A DNA stretch of 32,808 bases from Lachnospiraceae bacterium (GTDB lineage: Bacteria > Bacillota > Clostridia > Lachnospirales > Lachnospiraceae), in NCBI GenBank assembly GCA_022799355.1, contig JAAWOG010000044.1:1-32808 (forward strand), in the 5' to 3' direction. Every line of letters starts with the position of its first letter. Within the stretch, counting starts at the first letter, position 1. The notes beneath the pieces were generated by a model. It did not search any database. It saw only the letters and a program-made list of their open reading frames with translations, and had not been told where the DNA came from. This document shows positions 23,073 to 30,924 of the stretch, in pieces. Both the position numbers and the translations under genes were made by a program.

Positions 23073-25448
23073 ATGGACATTTTTGAGGTTTACAAAGAAA
23101 AAGAGATAGGAGAAAAGGCGGAGAAGCTTTTCCGTGAGGAGCGCTCCTTAGAGCGGCTGGACGGTTGGTTTCTGGCGAGGGAGGCGGCATATCTGAACCG
23201 GGAAGAGCTGGAAAAACTGCCCGGGGAGATGGCTGCGGCGGTGAAACTGGATAAGGTGATCGACAGCATGCCCCTTTCGATCAGCGAACACGCTGTTTTT
23301 GCGGGTACCCAGAGGGATGCTTTTGCGAGAACCTACGCCCTGATCAATCCTGCCTTTGAGGTGGAGACGTTCTGCGGTTACTGCGATGCCACGGCGGTAT
23401 TTGACGATATCGTGCCCAATGAGGAGTTTACAAAGGAGCGGATTGCAGCCGTAAAAGGGTATATGGAGCAGACGCCCTATGTGCGGAAGCTGCAGGAAGT
23501 TTACAATAAATACGAAGAGTATACCGGAGAGGTTGCTTTCTTTATTGAGCAGGTGACAGGGCACGTGATACCGGATTTCAGAGGCGCCCTTGCCTTCGGT
23601 GTGGAATCGATGATCCGCAGCCTGGAGAAAAAAGAGAAGGAGACGGATAACGAAAAGTATAAAGTGAACTTTGCCGCTATGAAAAAGACGCTGCAGGCGG
23701 CGGTGAAGCTGGCAAGCCGTTATGCGGACCTGGCTGGGGAGCTTAAGAAAACGGCTGATCCGGAACGCAGGGCGCAGCTTGCGCTGATGGAGGAGACACT
23801 GCGGAAGGTGCCGGCAGATGGAGCGGACAGCTTATACGAAGCAATCCAGTCTTACCTGATCTTATGGCAGGTGATGTGTTTGGAGCAGGCGCCCAATCCC
23901 TACGCTTTTTCCGTGGGGAATGCGGACAGGATCTTTGAGCCCTACCGCGCGAAGGATGATCTGACGAGGCAGGAGGCGGCGGATCTGTTCAAGCACTTCC
24001 TTGTATTTTTCAATATCGGGGACAGAAGCTGGGCGATCTCCCAGAATGTGCTGATCGGCGGCAGGGACGCGGCAGGGAAGGATCTGACCTGCGAGATGAG
24101 CTACGCGATCATGGACGCCTATTATGAGATGAATTTCCCGCAGCCGATCCTGTCCGTGAAACTGCATAAAAATACGCCCGATGAACTGTATGCCTATATG
24201 GGGAAATTTTTCTTCTCCCCCGGCGTGTTGACGCCTTCCTTATTTAATGATGATTCCGTTTTTGAGATTCTGCGTGCCGGCGGCGTGGAGGAGACGGACC
24301 TTGCGGATTACTCCGTGGCAGGCTGTCAGGAACCGCTGATTATGGGGAAGGACAACGGAAATACGACAAATAGCTGGCTGAATCTGGCAAAGATTCTGGA
24401 ACTCACCTTAAACCACGGAAAATCTCTGATCACCGGTAAACAGATGGGACCGGATTTTGCGAAGGATCTTTCCGGTAAGGAGATGCTGAAGCAGATCAGG
24501 GAGAGGTTTTATGAAGCGGCGGCATTTTATATCGAGCAGATGACGGATGCGGCAAACGGTGCCTCCGAGGCGATCTCGAAGGAGCCCGTGCCTTTCCTGT
24601 CGGCATTTATGGGCGGCATGGACAGCGGCGTGGATATGCGCGATACGAAGGAGCAGGGAACGAAATACAACGGCAGCGGCTGTCTGATTCACGGGCTGAC
24701 GGTGGTGGCGGATTCTTTCCTGGCGATAGATAAGCTGCTCTCCGAGAGGCCGGAGGAAGCGGACAGACTGTTAGATGCCCTTTTAAAAGATTTTGCAGGT
24801 TATGAAGAACTGCAGGATTTCCTGCTCTCTGCACCGAAGTTCGGCAACAATATACCGGAGGTGGATAAAGAGGCGAAGGAGATTGCGGTAAAAATTTCGG
24901 ATATGGTGGCAGGGAGAAAGAATTATCTCGGAAACGGTTTCAGGCCTGACTTTGCGACGCCTTCCACCCATCTTCTGTACGGTTACTGGACCGGGGCGAC
25001 GCCGGAGGGCAGAAAGTCCAGGGAGATGCTGAACTACGGCGTTGATCCGCTTTACGGGGAGGCAGGACAGGGACTGGGATTCAGGATTTTGTCCGCAATG
25101 CAGCTTCCCTATGAGAAATTCCGGGGCGGCTACGCTTCCCACTACGGTATCGATCCGAAGCTGTTTACGGCAGCTGCCTATGAGGAGAGGGGATTGCAGT
25201 TTAAAAACAGGGTGCTCGCACCGACTTTCTTCAACGAAGAAAATAAGAATATTGCGCCCTTTTATCTGTATGTGAACGTGACCACACCGGAGATTTTGCG
25301 GGCGGTGCTGGAGAATCCGAAGAAATACGCGCCGAGCGGCGTCTATATTATGAGGATTCACGGTACTTTTGTGAATTTCCTGGATCTGTCGCCGGCAATC
25401 CAGCAGGATATCATTAAGAGACTGGACCTTGATTCGACAAGGGTGTAA
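23073..25448 (+). CDS. Glycyl radical enzyme of unassigned substrate (PFL2-like)
   Basis: 791 aa from the ATG at 23073, preceded by GAGGGA; an upstream in-frame start at 22974 would run through the hairpin region. The PFL-like barrel is clear: EQVTGHVIPDFR, AISQNVLIGG, FPQPILSVKLHKNTPD, then the active-site loop DYSVAGCQEP with Cys418 and Glu420. This GCxEP form is typical of glycyl radical dehydratases and lyases and unlike the paired Cys of pyruvate formate-lyase. The C-terminal glycyl loop reads MRIHGTFVNFLDL with Gly764, 27 residues from the end, where relatives usually have RVxGYS or RVSGYA. The substrate is not predictable. No microcompartment shell or downstream aldehyde enzymes are near, so an anaerobic cytosolic role is likely. 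Confidence 0.8.
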   Translation: MDIFEVYKEKEIGEKAEKLFREERSLERLDGWFLAREAAYLNREELEKLPGEMAAAVKLDKVIDSMPLSISEHAVFAGTQRDAFARTYALINPAFEVETFCGYCDATAVFDDIVPNEEFTKERIAAVKGYMEQTPYVRKLQEVYNKYEEYTGEVAFFIEQVTGHVIPDFRGALAFGVESMIRSLEKKEKETDNEKYKVNFAAMKKTLQAAVKLASRYADLAGELKKTADPERRAQLALMEETLRKVPADGADSLYEAIQSYLILWQVMCLEQAPNPYAFSVGNADRIFEPYRAKDDLTRQEAADLFKHFLVFFNIGDRSWAISQNVLIGGRDAAGKDLTCEMSYAIMDAYYEMNFPQPILSVKLHKNTPDELYAYMGKFFFSPGVLTPSLFNDDSVFEILRAGGVEETDLADYSVAGCQEPLIMGKDNGNTTNSWLNLAKILELTLNHGKSLITGKQMGPDFAKDLSGKEMLKQIRERFYEAAAFYIEQMTDAANGASEAISKEPVPFLSAFMGGMDSGVDMRDTKEQGTKYNGSGCLIHGLTVVADSFLAIDKLLSERPEEADRLLDALLKDFAGYEELQDFLLSAPKFGNNIPEVDKEAKEIAVKISDMVAGRKNYLGNGFRPDFATPSTHLLYGYWTGATPEGRKSREMLNYGVDPLYGEAGQGLGFRILSAMQLPYEKFRGGYASHYGIDPKLFTAAAYEERGLQFKNRVLAPTFFNEENKNIAPFYLYVNVTTPEILRAVLENPKKYAPSGVYIMRIHGTFVNFLDLSPAIQQDIIKRLDLDSTRV

Positions 25449-25544
25449 TGCGGGGACGAATCCGAAAGAGGAGAAAGGCGGCAGCGGGAAAGTCTTTCGG
25501 GATAACAGGAAAGTATAAAACAGATACGGTAAAGGACAGGTAAC

Positions 25545-26813
25545 ATGGATAATACAAGTTCCAAAGATGTAAGTTTCGAGCAGGCGGAAGGATATCGTTA
25601 TGTGGAGGGCGGCGTCTGCGCGGCAAAGGGATATCAGGCGGGCGGGTTAAACTGCGGCTTGAATCCGGTGAAGGAAAAAAATGATCTGGCGCTGCTCATC
25701 AGCGATACGCCGGCCCGGGCGGCTGCGGTATATACGACAAACAAAGTGAAGGGTGCGCCGATCCTTGTCTGTCAGGAACATCTGAAAAAGACGGGGAATA
25801 TGGCAAGGGCAGTGATTGCCAACAGTAAAAATGCCAACACCTGCAATGCCGACGGCGTGGAGAAGGCGGAAAAAATGTGCCATCTTGCGGCGGACGCATT
25901 ACAGATAGCGCCGGAGGAAGTGCTGGTGGCATCCACCGGCGTGATCGGGGAGATTCTGCCCATCGAACCCATAGAGAGCCATATCGGAGCATTGGCAAAA
26001 GGGCTGAGCGCGAGCGGGAACCTGGAGGCGGCAAAAGCCATTATGACCACGGATACGGTAAAAAAGGAAGCCGCGGTGGAGTTTGAGCTGGACGGAAAAA
26101 TATGCAGAGTGGGCGGGATGGCCAAGGGCAGCGGTATGATCTGCCCCAATATGGCGACCACCCTGAACTTTATTACGACGGATGCATGTATCTCGGCAGA
26201 TATGCTGCAGCAGGCGCTCTCCGAGATCGTACGGGTGACATATAACTGCCTCAGCATAGACGGGGATACGTCAACCAATGATATGGTGTTGCTTCTCGCC
26301 AACGGCAGAGCGGAAAATGCGGAGATCCGTAAGGAGGGGGAAGCGTATCGGAAGTGGAAAGAGGCTCTTTATCTGGTGATGCTGCATCTGACAAAGATGC
26401 TGGCAAAGGACGGTGAGGGTGCTACGAAACTCCTGGAGTGCCGGGTGGAAGGCGCGCCTGATTCGGAGACGGCGCGGATCGTGGCAAAGAGCGTGATCTC
26501 TTCTCCCCTTTTCAAGTGTGCGGTTTTCGGGGAAGACGCCAACTGGGGCAGGGTGCTCTGTGCCATCGGCTATGCCAAAGCGGATTTTGAGATCGACAAA
26601 ACATATGTCAGCATTGCCAGCAAAAACGGAAAAGTGGAGGTCTGCAGGGACGGTGCGGGCATTCCCTTTTCGGAACAGGAGGCAAAAAAGGTACTTTCTG
26701 CGGATGAGATCACTGTTTGGGTGGATCTGGGACAGGGAGAGGAAAAGGGCAGGGCTTTCGGGTGCGACCTTACTTATGATTATGTGAAGATCAACGGAGA
26801 TTATCGTTCCTAG
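25545..26813 (+). CDS. argJ: Bifunctional ornithine acetyltransferase / N-acetylglutamate synthase ArgJ
   Basis: 422 aa, slightly longer than the usual ~400 through an N-terminal extension. ArgJ moves the acetyl group from N-acetylornithine to glutamate (and may use acetyl-CoA) in cyclic arginine synthesis. Landmarks: GYQAGGLNCGLN near the start, ANSKNANTCNADG (92-104), VLVASTGVIGEILP (127-139), and the autocleavage region KGSGMICPNMATTLNF (194-209), where Thr205 after Ala204 is the expected self-processing nucleophile. SIDGDTSTNDM and FGEDANWGRVLCAIGYA further on are also typical. AAAGGACAGG precedes the ATG. No other arg gene is in the window, so it is detached from an operon. Its stop codon lies in the first arm of a long inverted repeat. 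Confidence 0.93.
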   Translation: MDNTSSKDVSFEQAEGYRYVEGGVCAAKGYQAGGLNCGLNPVKEKNDLALLISDTPARAAAVYTTNKVKGAPILVCQEHLKKTGNMARAVIANSKNANTCNADGVEKAEKMCHLAADALQIAPEEVLVASTGVIGEILPIEPIESHIGALAKGLSASGNLEAAKAIMTTDTVKKEAAVEFELDGKICRVGGMAKGSGMICPNMATTLNFITTDACISADMLQQALSEIVRVTYNCLSIDGDTSTNDMVLLLANGRAENAEIRKEGEAYRKWKEALYLVMLHLTKMLAKDGEGATKLLECRVEGAPDSETARIVAKSVISSPLFKCAVFGEDANWGRVLCAIGYAKADFEIDKTYVSIASKNGKVEVCRDGAGIPFSEQEAKKVLSADEITVWVDLGQGEEKGRAFGCDLTYDYVKINGDYRS

Positions 26814-26975
26814 TACTACCTTGCGGAAATTTCGGTGAACTCAGCACCCGCTCTTTGTGTCATTGCTGCGTTGTCATCAGTCAACGGTGCCACTGCATCG
26901 CCTCCTTCTTCCGCCTTGCCCTGACACAAATATCGGGCACTGATTTTCACCGTTATTTCCGCAATGCAGTACTAG
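26810..26975. repeat. 166-nt imperfect inverted repeat after argJ
   Basis: Paired blocks in order: CTAGTACT/AGTACTAG (26810-26817/26968-26975), TTGCGGAAA/TTTCCGCAA (26821-26829/26956-26964), CGGTGAA/TTCACCG (26833-26839/26946-26952), TCAG/CTGA (26841-26844/26940-26943), CCCG/CGGG (26847-26850/26934-26937) and TTTGTGTCA/TGACACAA(A) (26854-26862/26922-26930), separated by small symmetric internal loops. The terminal loop is about 59 nt. No U-tract follows. It could be a miniature element or a structured RNA; it may also shield the argJ 3' end. Confidence 0.7.
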
Positions 26976-27060
26976 CAGGAGAAATTTTGTATATAATATA
27001 TATTTATCTGTCATTTTCCAAAATTGTAAAATATTTGCGTAAAATTAAAAAAATATTATT

Positions 27061-27089
27061 TTTACAAGCGGATGGAAATATGATAGAAT
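27061..27089 (+). promoter_or_regulatory. Promoter of the CE4 deacetylase gene, very close to the start codon
   Basis: TTTACA (27061-27066), a 17-nt spacer, then TAGAAT (27084-27089) preceded by TGA (an extended -10). The predicted transcription start, about seven bases after the -10, falls at 27095-27099, at or just before the ATG at 27099. The region upstream is A/T-rich, as in an UP element. Confidence 0.6.
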
Positions 27090-27098
27090 ATATGAAAT

Positions 27099-28106
27099 AT
27101 GAGTGAGAAACAAAATAAGGAGACCGAAAAGGATCAGAATCTTGCTATGACACCTGAGAGGCGAAAGAGAATTAACCGTCTGAAAAAAATAATTATCCGT
27201 ACAGTGCTGTTTATGATTCTGTTCCCGGTGACAATCTGCGTTGTTTTGGGGATTCAATTATATCAGGCGGATAAATCCGAGGAAAGTCTTATGCAGCAGA
27301 TCGGTTTTTTAGAGAAGGAACTGCAAAAATCCGAGGATGCTGTGGACAGAACGGAAGCCCTGCTGGAGATCAGTGAAGAGATCTATAAGGAATCCGAAGT
27401 GATTCAGGTAGTGCAGGTTCCGGAGAATATGGATACGAATTATGCGGTATCCGCAAATGATATTGTGGTGCAGGAGGGAGTGAGGAAGGTATATCTTACT
27501 TTTGATGACGGGCCCAGTATCTATACGGACGAGCTGCTTGATATTCTGGCGGAGTATGATGTAAAAGCCACTTTTTTTGTGACCGGAAAGGACAAGGCGG
27601 GGTACAGGGATACTTATCGAAGGATCGTGGAAGAGGGACATACCCTGGGAATGCACTCCTACAGCCATGAATACGAGAATATTTACGCATCACTGGAAAA
27701 TTTTCAGCAGGATGTGGGGACGCTGAGAAATTATCTTTATAATGAGACCGGGGTTGGCAGTAAATTTTATCGTTTTCCGGGAGGCAGCAGCAACAAAGTA
27801 AGCGATACGGATATCGAAGATATGACGGCATATTTAAATGCGATGGGGATTCGATATTTTGACTGGAATATAACCGCCGGGGATGCGACCGGCGCGAATG
27901 TGACCAGTGATGAGATTGTGGAACGTGTTATGAGCCAGCTTCCGTTACATCAGGTGGCGGTGGTATTGATGCATGATGCAAAGGATAAACGGGCGACGGT
28001 GGACGCCCTGCCCAAACTGATCGAGGCGATTCAGGGAATGGAGGACGGAACGCTGATATTGCCGATCACGGAGGAAACGATGCTGATTCAGCATAAATCA
28101 GGTTAG
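27099..28106 (+). CDS. Membrane-anchored CE4 polysaccharide deacetylase (PgdA-like)
   Basis: 335 aa. Residues 1-30 are basic and cytosolic, 31-53 form one membrane helix, 60-100 a short coiled coil, and 128-325 a CE4 deacetylase facing outside. All five motifs are intact: TFDDGPS (134-140), HSYSH (186-190), RFPGGS (225-230), FDWN (254-257) and LMHD (290-293). The family removes N-acetyl from peptidoglycan GlcNAc or MurNAc, lowering lysozyme sensitivity. The start at 27099 has no ribosome binding site and lies at the predicted transcription start, so the mRNA may be leaderless; Met17 (27147) is an alternative that would still leave the helix intact. It is next to a bactofilin gene, which fits a cell-wall role. 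Confidence 0.88.
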   Translation: MSEKQNKETEKDQNLAMTPERRKRINRLKKIIIRTVLFMILFPVTICVVLGIQLYQADKSEESLMQQIGFLEKELQKSEDAVDRTEALLEISEEIYKESEVIQVVQVPENMDTNYAVSANDIVVQEGVRKVYLTFDDGPSIYTDELLDILAEYDVKATFFVTGKDKAGYRDTYRRIVEEGHTLGMHSYSHEYENIYASLENFQQDVGTLRNYLYNETGVGSKFYRFPGGSSNKVSDTDIEDMTAYLNAMGIRYFDWNITAGDATGANVTSDEIVERVMSQLPLHQVAVVLMHDAKDKRATVDALPKLIEAIQGMEDGTLILPITEETMLIQHKSG

Positions 28107-28150
28107 TAAAGTCTGCGGCAGCAGATAATAAAATACGGAGGAGAACAGGA

Positions 28151-29449
28151 ATGGGCTTTTTTTCAGATTTGAAAGAGGATCTGACGCAGGCGGTGAATGA
28201 ACTTGTGCCGGATGGGGCACAGGCGGCAGGGCGCACGGCGGAGGATCGGGCAGTAAAAGAATATGTTCCGGAGGAGACAAGAGGGGAAGCTTTCCGGCCG
28301 GAAACAGCGGAGGATCTGGGGCGGATGCTGGATCATATCGATCTTGATATGACAGAGGAGGCTGAGGAAGATCCGGAAGAGTATTTGGAGGAAGAAGGTT
28401 CGGAAGCCGAAGAATATTTGGAGGAAGAAGAGCAGGATACCGAAGAATATTTGGAGGAAGAGGATCAGGAAGCCGAAGAGTATTTGGAGGAAGAAGGTTC
28501 GGAAGCCGAAGAATATGAGGAGGAAGAAGATCCGGAAGCCGAAGAATATGAGGAGGAAGAGGATCAGGAAGCCGAAGAGTATTTGGAGGAAGAAGCAGCG
28601 GAAGCCGAAGAATATGCGGCGGAAGAAGAACCGGATACCGAAGAATATGCGGCGGAAGAGACCGCAGAAGTAAAAGAATACGCGGAGGAAGAAGAACCGG
28701 ATACCGAGGAATATGCGGCGGAAGAGGCTGTGCGGGCGGAAGCGGAGCCGAAGGAAGAGGCGGAAAGTGTGCAGGAGTATCCGGCAGCCGTATCGGCAGA
28801 AGAGCAGTATACGGAAACACTGGAAGAGGCGCAGGAAGAAGTTTCGGATGATGTGATAGAAGAGCAGTCGGAAGCGGCTGAGACAGAGGAAATAAAAAAT
28901 ACTGAAACAAAACAGGAGGAAGAAGAGGTGGAAGCAATACAATACGCAGATGTGGAAATGGAAAATACCGCTGCGGCGCAGGAGGCTGCGGATGAGACGG
29001 CTGTGATCACGGAGGGGATGGTGATACGCGGAGATATTTCCTCGAAAGGATCGCTGAATGTGATCGGAACGGTAGAGGGAAATATTGATATTCTTGGAAA
29101 ACTGAATATCACGGGAAATATTGAAGGAGCATCCAAGGCGGCTGATGTATATGCTGAAAAGGCGCGCATTAACGGCGATATACATAGTGCGAGCAGCATT
29201 AAGATCGGGCAGAGCACTGTGATTATCGGCAATATCTATGCAAACAGCGCAGTGATTGCAGGCGCGGTAAAGGGTGACATCGACGTAAAGGGGCCGGTGA
29301 TCCTGGATACTTCCGCTATCGTGATGGGCAATATCAAATCCAAATCCGTACAGATCAACAACGGTGCGGTGATTGAGGGACTTTGTTCTCAGTGCTATGC
29401 GGATGTCAATCCTTCTTCGTTCTTTGAAGATTTTAAAAAGAAAAAATAA
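28151..29449 (+). CDS. Bactofilin with a long acidic repeat region
   Basis: 432 aa, two to three times a usual bactofilin. Residues 1-20 (MGFFSDLKEDLTQAVNELVP) look like a conserved amphipathic N terminus. Residues 69-189 are eleven tandem 11-residue units of the form EEE-x-x-(E/D)-(A/T)-EEY-(L/A/E), and acidic sequence continues to about 280. Residues 285-420 are the bactofilin domain (PF04519), a right-handed beta helix read from repeats such as GSLNVIGTVEGNIDILGKLN and ARINGDIHSASSIKIG. Bactofilins form nucleotide-free filaments that position cell-wall enzymes; the deacetylase gene upstream is a plausible partner. GGAGGAG precedes the ATG. The acidic arm could be a flexible spacer or brush on the filament. 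Confidence 0.88.
   Translation: MGFFSDLKEDLTQAVNELVPDGAQAAGRTAEDRAVKEYVPEETRGEAFRPETAEDLGRMLDHIDLDMTEEAEEDPEEYLEEEGSEAEEYLEEEEQDTEEYLEEEDQEAEEYLEEEGSEAEEYEEEEDPEAEEYEEEEDQEAEEYLEEEAAEAEEYAAEEEPDTEEYAAEETAEVKEYAEEEEPDTEEYAAEEAVRAEAEPKEEAESVQEYPAAVSAEEQYTETLEEAQEEVSDDVIEEQSEAAETEEIKNTETKQEEEEVEAIQYADVEMENTAAAQEAADETAVITEGMVIRGDISSKGSLNVIGTVEGNIDILGKLNITGNIEGASKAADVYAEKARINGDIHSASSIKIGQSTVIIGNIYANSAVIAGAVKGDIDVKGPVILDTSAIVMGNIKSKSVQINNGAVIEGLCSQCYADVNPSSFFEDFKKKK
28355..28717 (+). repeat. Eleven tandem 33-bp repeats in the bactofilin gene
   Basis: Eleven 33-nt units encode 11 residues each, sharing GAAGAATAT(TTGGAGGAAGAA)-like cores. The unit types EEEGSEAEEY and EEEDQEAEEYL each occur twice, showing block duplication. 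The period preserves frame, so recombination could change arm length without loss of function. Codon choice (GAA/GAG mixed) is partly homogenised between units. Confidence 0.85.
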
Positions 29450-29467
29450 TAAGCGAGGTTGATTTCC

Positions 29468-30163
29468 ATGAAGAGGATCATGCTGAAACTGAGCGGTGAG
29501 GCGCTTGCCGGAGAGAAAAAGACAGGGTTTGATGAGGACACCGTAAGGGGTGTGGCGCTGCAGGTGAAACAGCTTGTGGACGATGGGATGGAAGTGGGGA
29601 TTGTCATCGGCGGCGGCAATTTCTGGCGCGGGCGTTCGAGTGAGAATATCGACCGCACGAAGGCGGACCAGATCGGTATGCTTGCCACGGTGATGAACTG
29701 CATCTATGTATCGGAGATCTTCCGCAGTGTGGGGATGATGACCAATATCCTGACGCCCTTTGAGTGCGGCTCTTTTACAAAGCTGTTCTCCAAGGACAGG
29801 GCAAATAAATATTTTGCTCACGGGCAGGTGGTATTTTTCGCAGGCGGAACGGGACATCCCTATTTTTCCACCGACACCGGCGTTGTGCTGCGGGCGATTG
29901 AGGTGGAAGCGGATGTTATCCTGCTGGCAAAGGCGGTGGACGGTGTTTATGATGATGATCCGCGGAAAAATCCTGATGCCAGGAAATTTGAGGAAGTTAC
30001 GATTGACGAAGTAATCGAAAAAAATCTGCAGGTTGTGGATATGACCGCCTCGATTCTGGCGAGGGATAATAAGATGCCGATGTGGGTATTTGGATTAAAC
30101 GAAAAAGACAGTATTGTGAATACGGTAAGAGGCAGCTTTCAGGGGACAAAAGTTTTGGTATAG
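29468..30163 (+). CDS. pyrH: UMP kinase
   Basis: 231 aa, usual length. The start is the ATG at 29468 with GAGG about nine bases before it, rather than an in-frame TTG three codons earlier. Amino-acid-kinase fold: RIMLKLSGEALAGEKKTGFD at the N terminus, GIVIGGGNFWRGR for the phosphate loop, DRTKADQIGMLATVMNC, FFAGGTGHPYFSTDTG (substrate loop), and LLAKAVDGVYDDDP for the ATP side. It phosphorylates UMP to UDP, is a cytosolic hexamer in known members, and is regulated by UTP/GTP. The usual upstream partners rpsB and tsf are absent here; a bactofilin takes that place. It leads into frr, uppS and cdsA. Confidence 0.96.
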   Translation: MKRIMLKLSGEALAGEKKTGFDEDTVRGVALQVKQLVDDGMEVGIVIGGGNFWRGRSSENIDRTKADQIGMLATVMNCIYVSEIFRSVGMMTNILTPFECGSFTKLFSKDRANKYFAHGQVVFFAGGTGHPYFSTDTGVVLRAIEVEADVILLAKAVDGVYDDDPRKNPDARKFEEVTIDEVIEKNLQVVDMTASILARDNKMPMWVFGLNEKDSIVNTVRGSFQGTKVLV

Positions 30164-30219
30164 AATATGTATTATGTAAAGATGTTCGGGCAAAGCGGCC
30201 GTAAAGGAGAGGTTTTCAT

Positions 30220-30771
30220 ATGGATGAACGTTTAAAAGTATATGACGAAAAAATGCAGAAGGCTTATAAATATCTGGAGGGAGATTACCAGACAATCCGC
30301 GCGGGGCGCGCAAATCCCCATGTGCTCGATAAGGTGAAGGTGAATTATTACGGGACGCCCACACCGATCCAGCAGGTGGGCAATGTGACGGTGCCGGAAC
30401 CGAGAATGCTTCAGATCGCTCCCTGGGAGAAGACACTGATCAAGGAAATTGAGAAGGCGATTATGGCATCCGATGTGGGGATTACCCCTTCTAATGACGG
30501 CGCGGTGATCAGGCTGGTATTTCCGGAACTGACGGAGGAGCGCAGAAAGGATCTGGTAAAAGAGATCAAGAAAAAAGCGGAAGAAGGAAAAGTAGCGGTC
30601 CGCAATATCAGACGGGACGGCAACGAAGCTTTTAAAAAGCTTTCAAAGCAGGATGTCTCGGAGGATGAGATCAAAGAATTGCAGGATAAACTGCAGAAAA
30701 TGACGGATAACTATATCAAGGATATGGAAAAACTGATGGATGAAAAATCCAAAGAGATTATGAAGGTATAA
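30220..30771 (+). CDS. frr: Ribosome recycling factor
   Basis: 183 aa, typical length (185). It has the two-domain RRF pattern: a helical part starting MDERLKVYDEKMQKAYKYLE, then the TIRAGRANPHVLDKVKVNYYG signature region, PTPIQQVGNVTVPEPRML forming the beta domain, GVITPSNDG-like NDGAVIRLVFPELTEERRK, and the long C-terminal helices KVAVRNIRRDGNEAFKKL. It dissociates post-termination ribosomes with EF-G. AAGGAGAGG lies upstream of the ATG. It sits 56 nt after pyrH, the usual bacterial order. Confidence 0.97.
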   Translation: MDERLKVYDEKMQKAYKYLEGDYQTIRAGRANPHVLDKVKVNYYGTPTPIQQVGNVTVPEPRMLQIAPWEKTLIKEIEKAIMASDVGITPSNDGAVIRLVFPELTEERRKDLVKEIKKKAEEGKVAVRNIRRDGNEAFKKLSKQDVSEDEIKELQDKLQKMTDNYIKDMEKLMDEKSKEIMKV

Positions 30772-30798
30772 TAAGTATAGTAAAAGTATAGAATAAGA

Positions 30799-30830
30799 AG
30801 GGCGGCACAGGGGTTAACCGATGCCGCCCT
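30799..30830 (+). terminator. GC-rich hairpin after frr without a T-tract
   Basis: AGGGCGGCA (30799-30807) pairs with TGCCGCCCT (30822-30830), 9 bp; the loop contains the palindrome GGTTAACC. TCAAAGTG follows, so there is no U-tract. It more likely slows 3' decay or partly attenuates transcription between frr and uppS than fully terminates. The 153-nt gap to uppS holds no gene. Confidence 0.5.
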
Positions 30831-30924
30831 CAAAGTGCAGGGTGGGATGGGAACCGGACTGTCGGTCTTTGGGACGCTTTGATGAGCGGATCGTGTTTTA
30901 CGCCTGCGCAAATGAGGAACGATT

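Noticed and set aside
28355-28717. 33-bp repeats considered as a CRISPR array or minisatellite unrelated to coding
   Set aside because: There are no unique spacers and the reading frame is kept through all units, with a bactofilin domain following.
28163-29857. 564-codon open frame on the minus strand opposite the bactofilin and pyrH genes
   Set aside because: It exists because the GAA/GAG-rich repeats have few stops in antisense. The translation is Phe/Leu/Arg-rich low complexity, and both + strand genes are certain.
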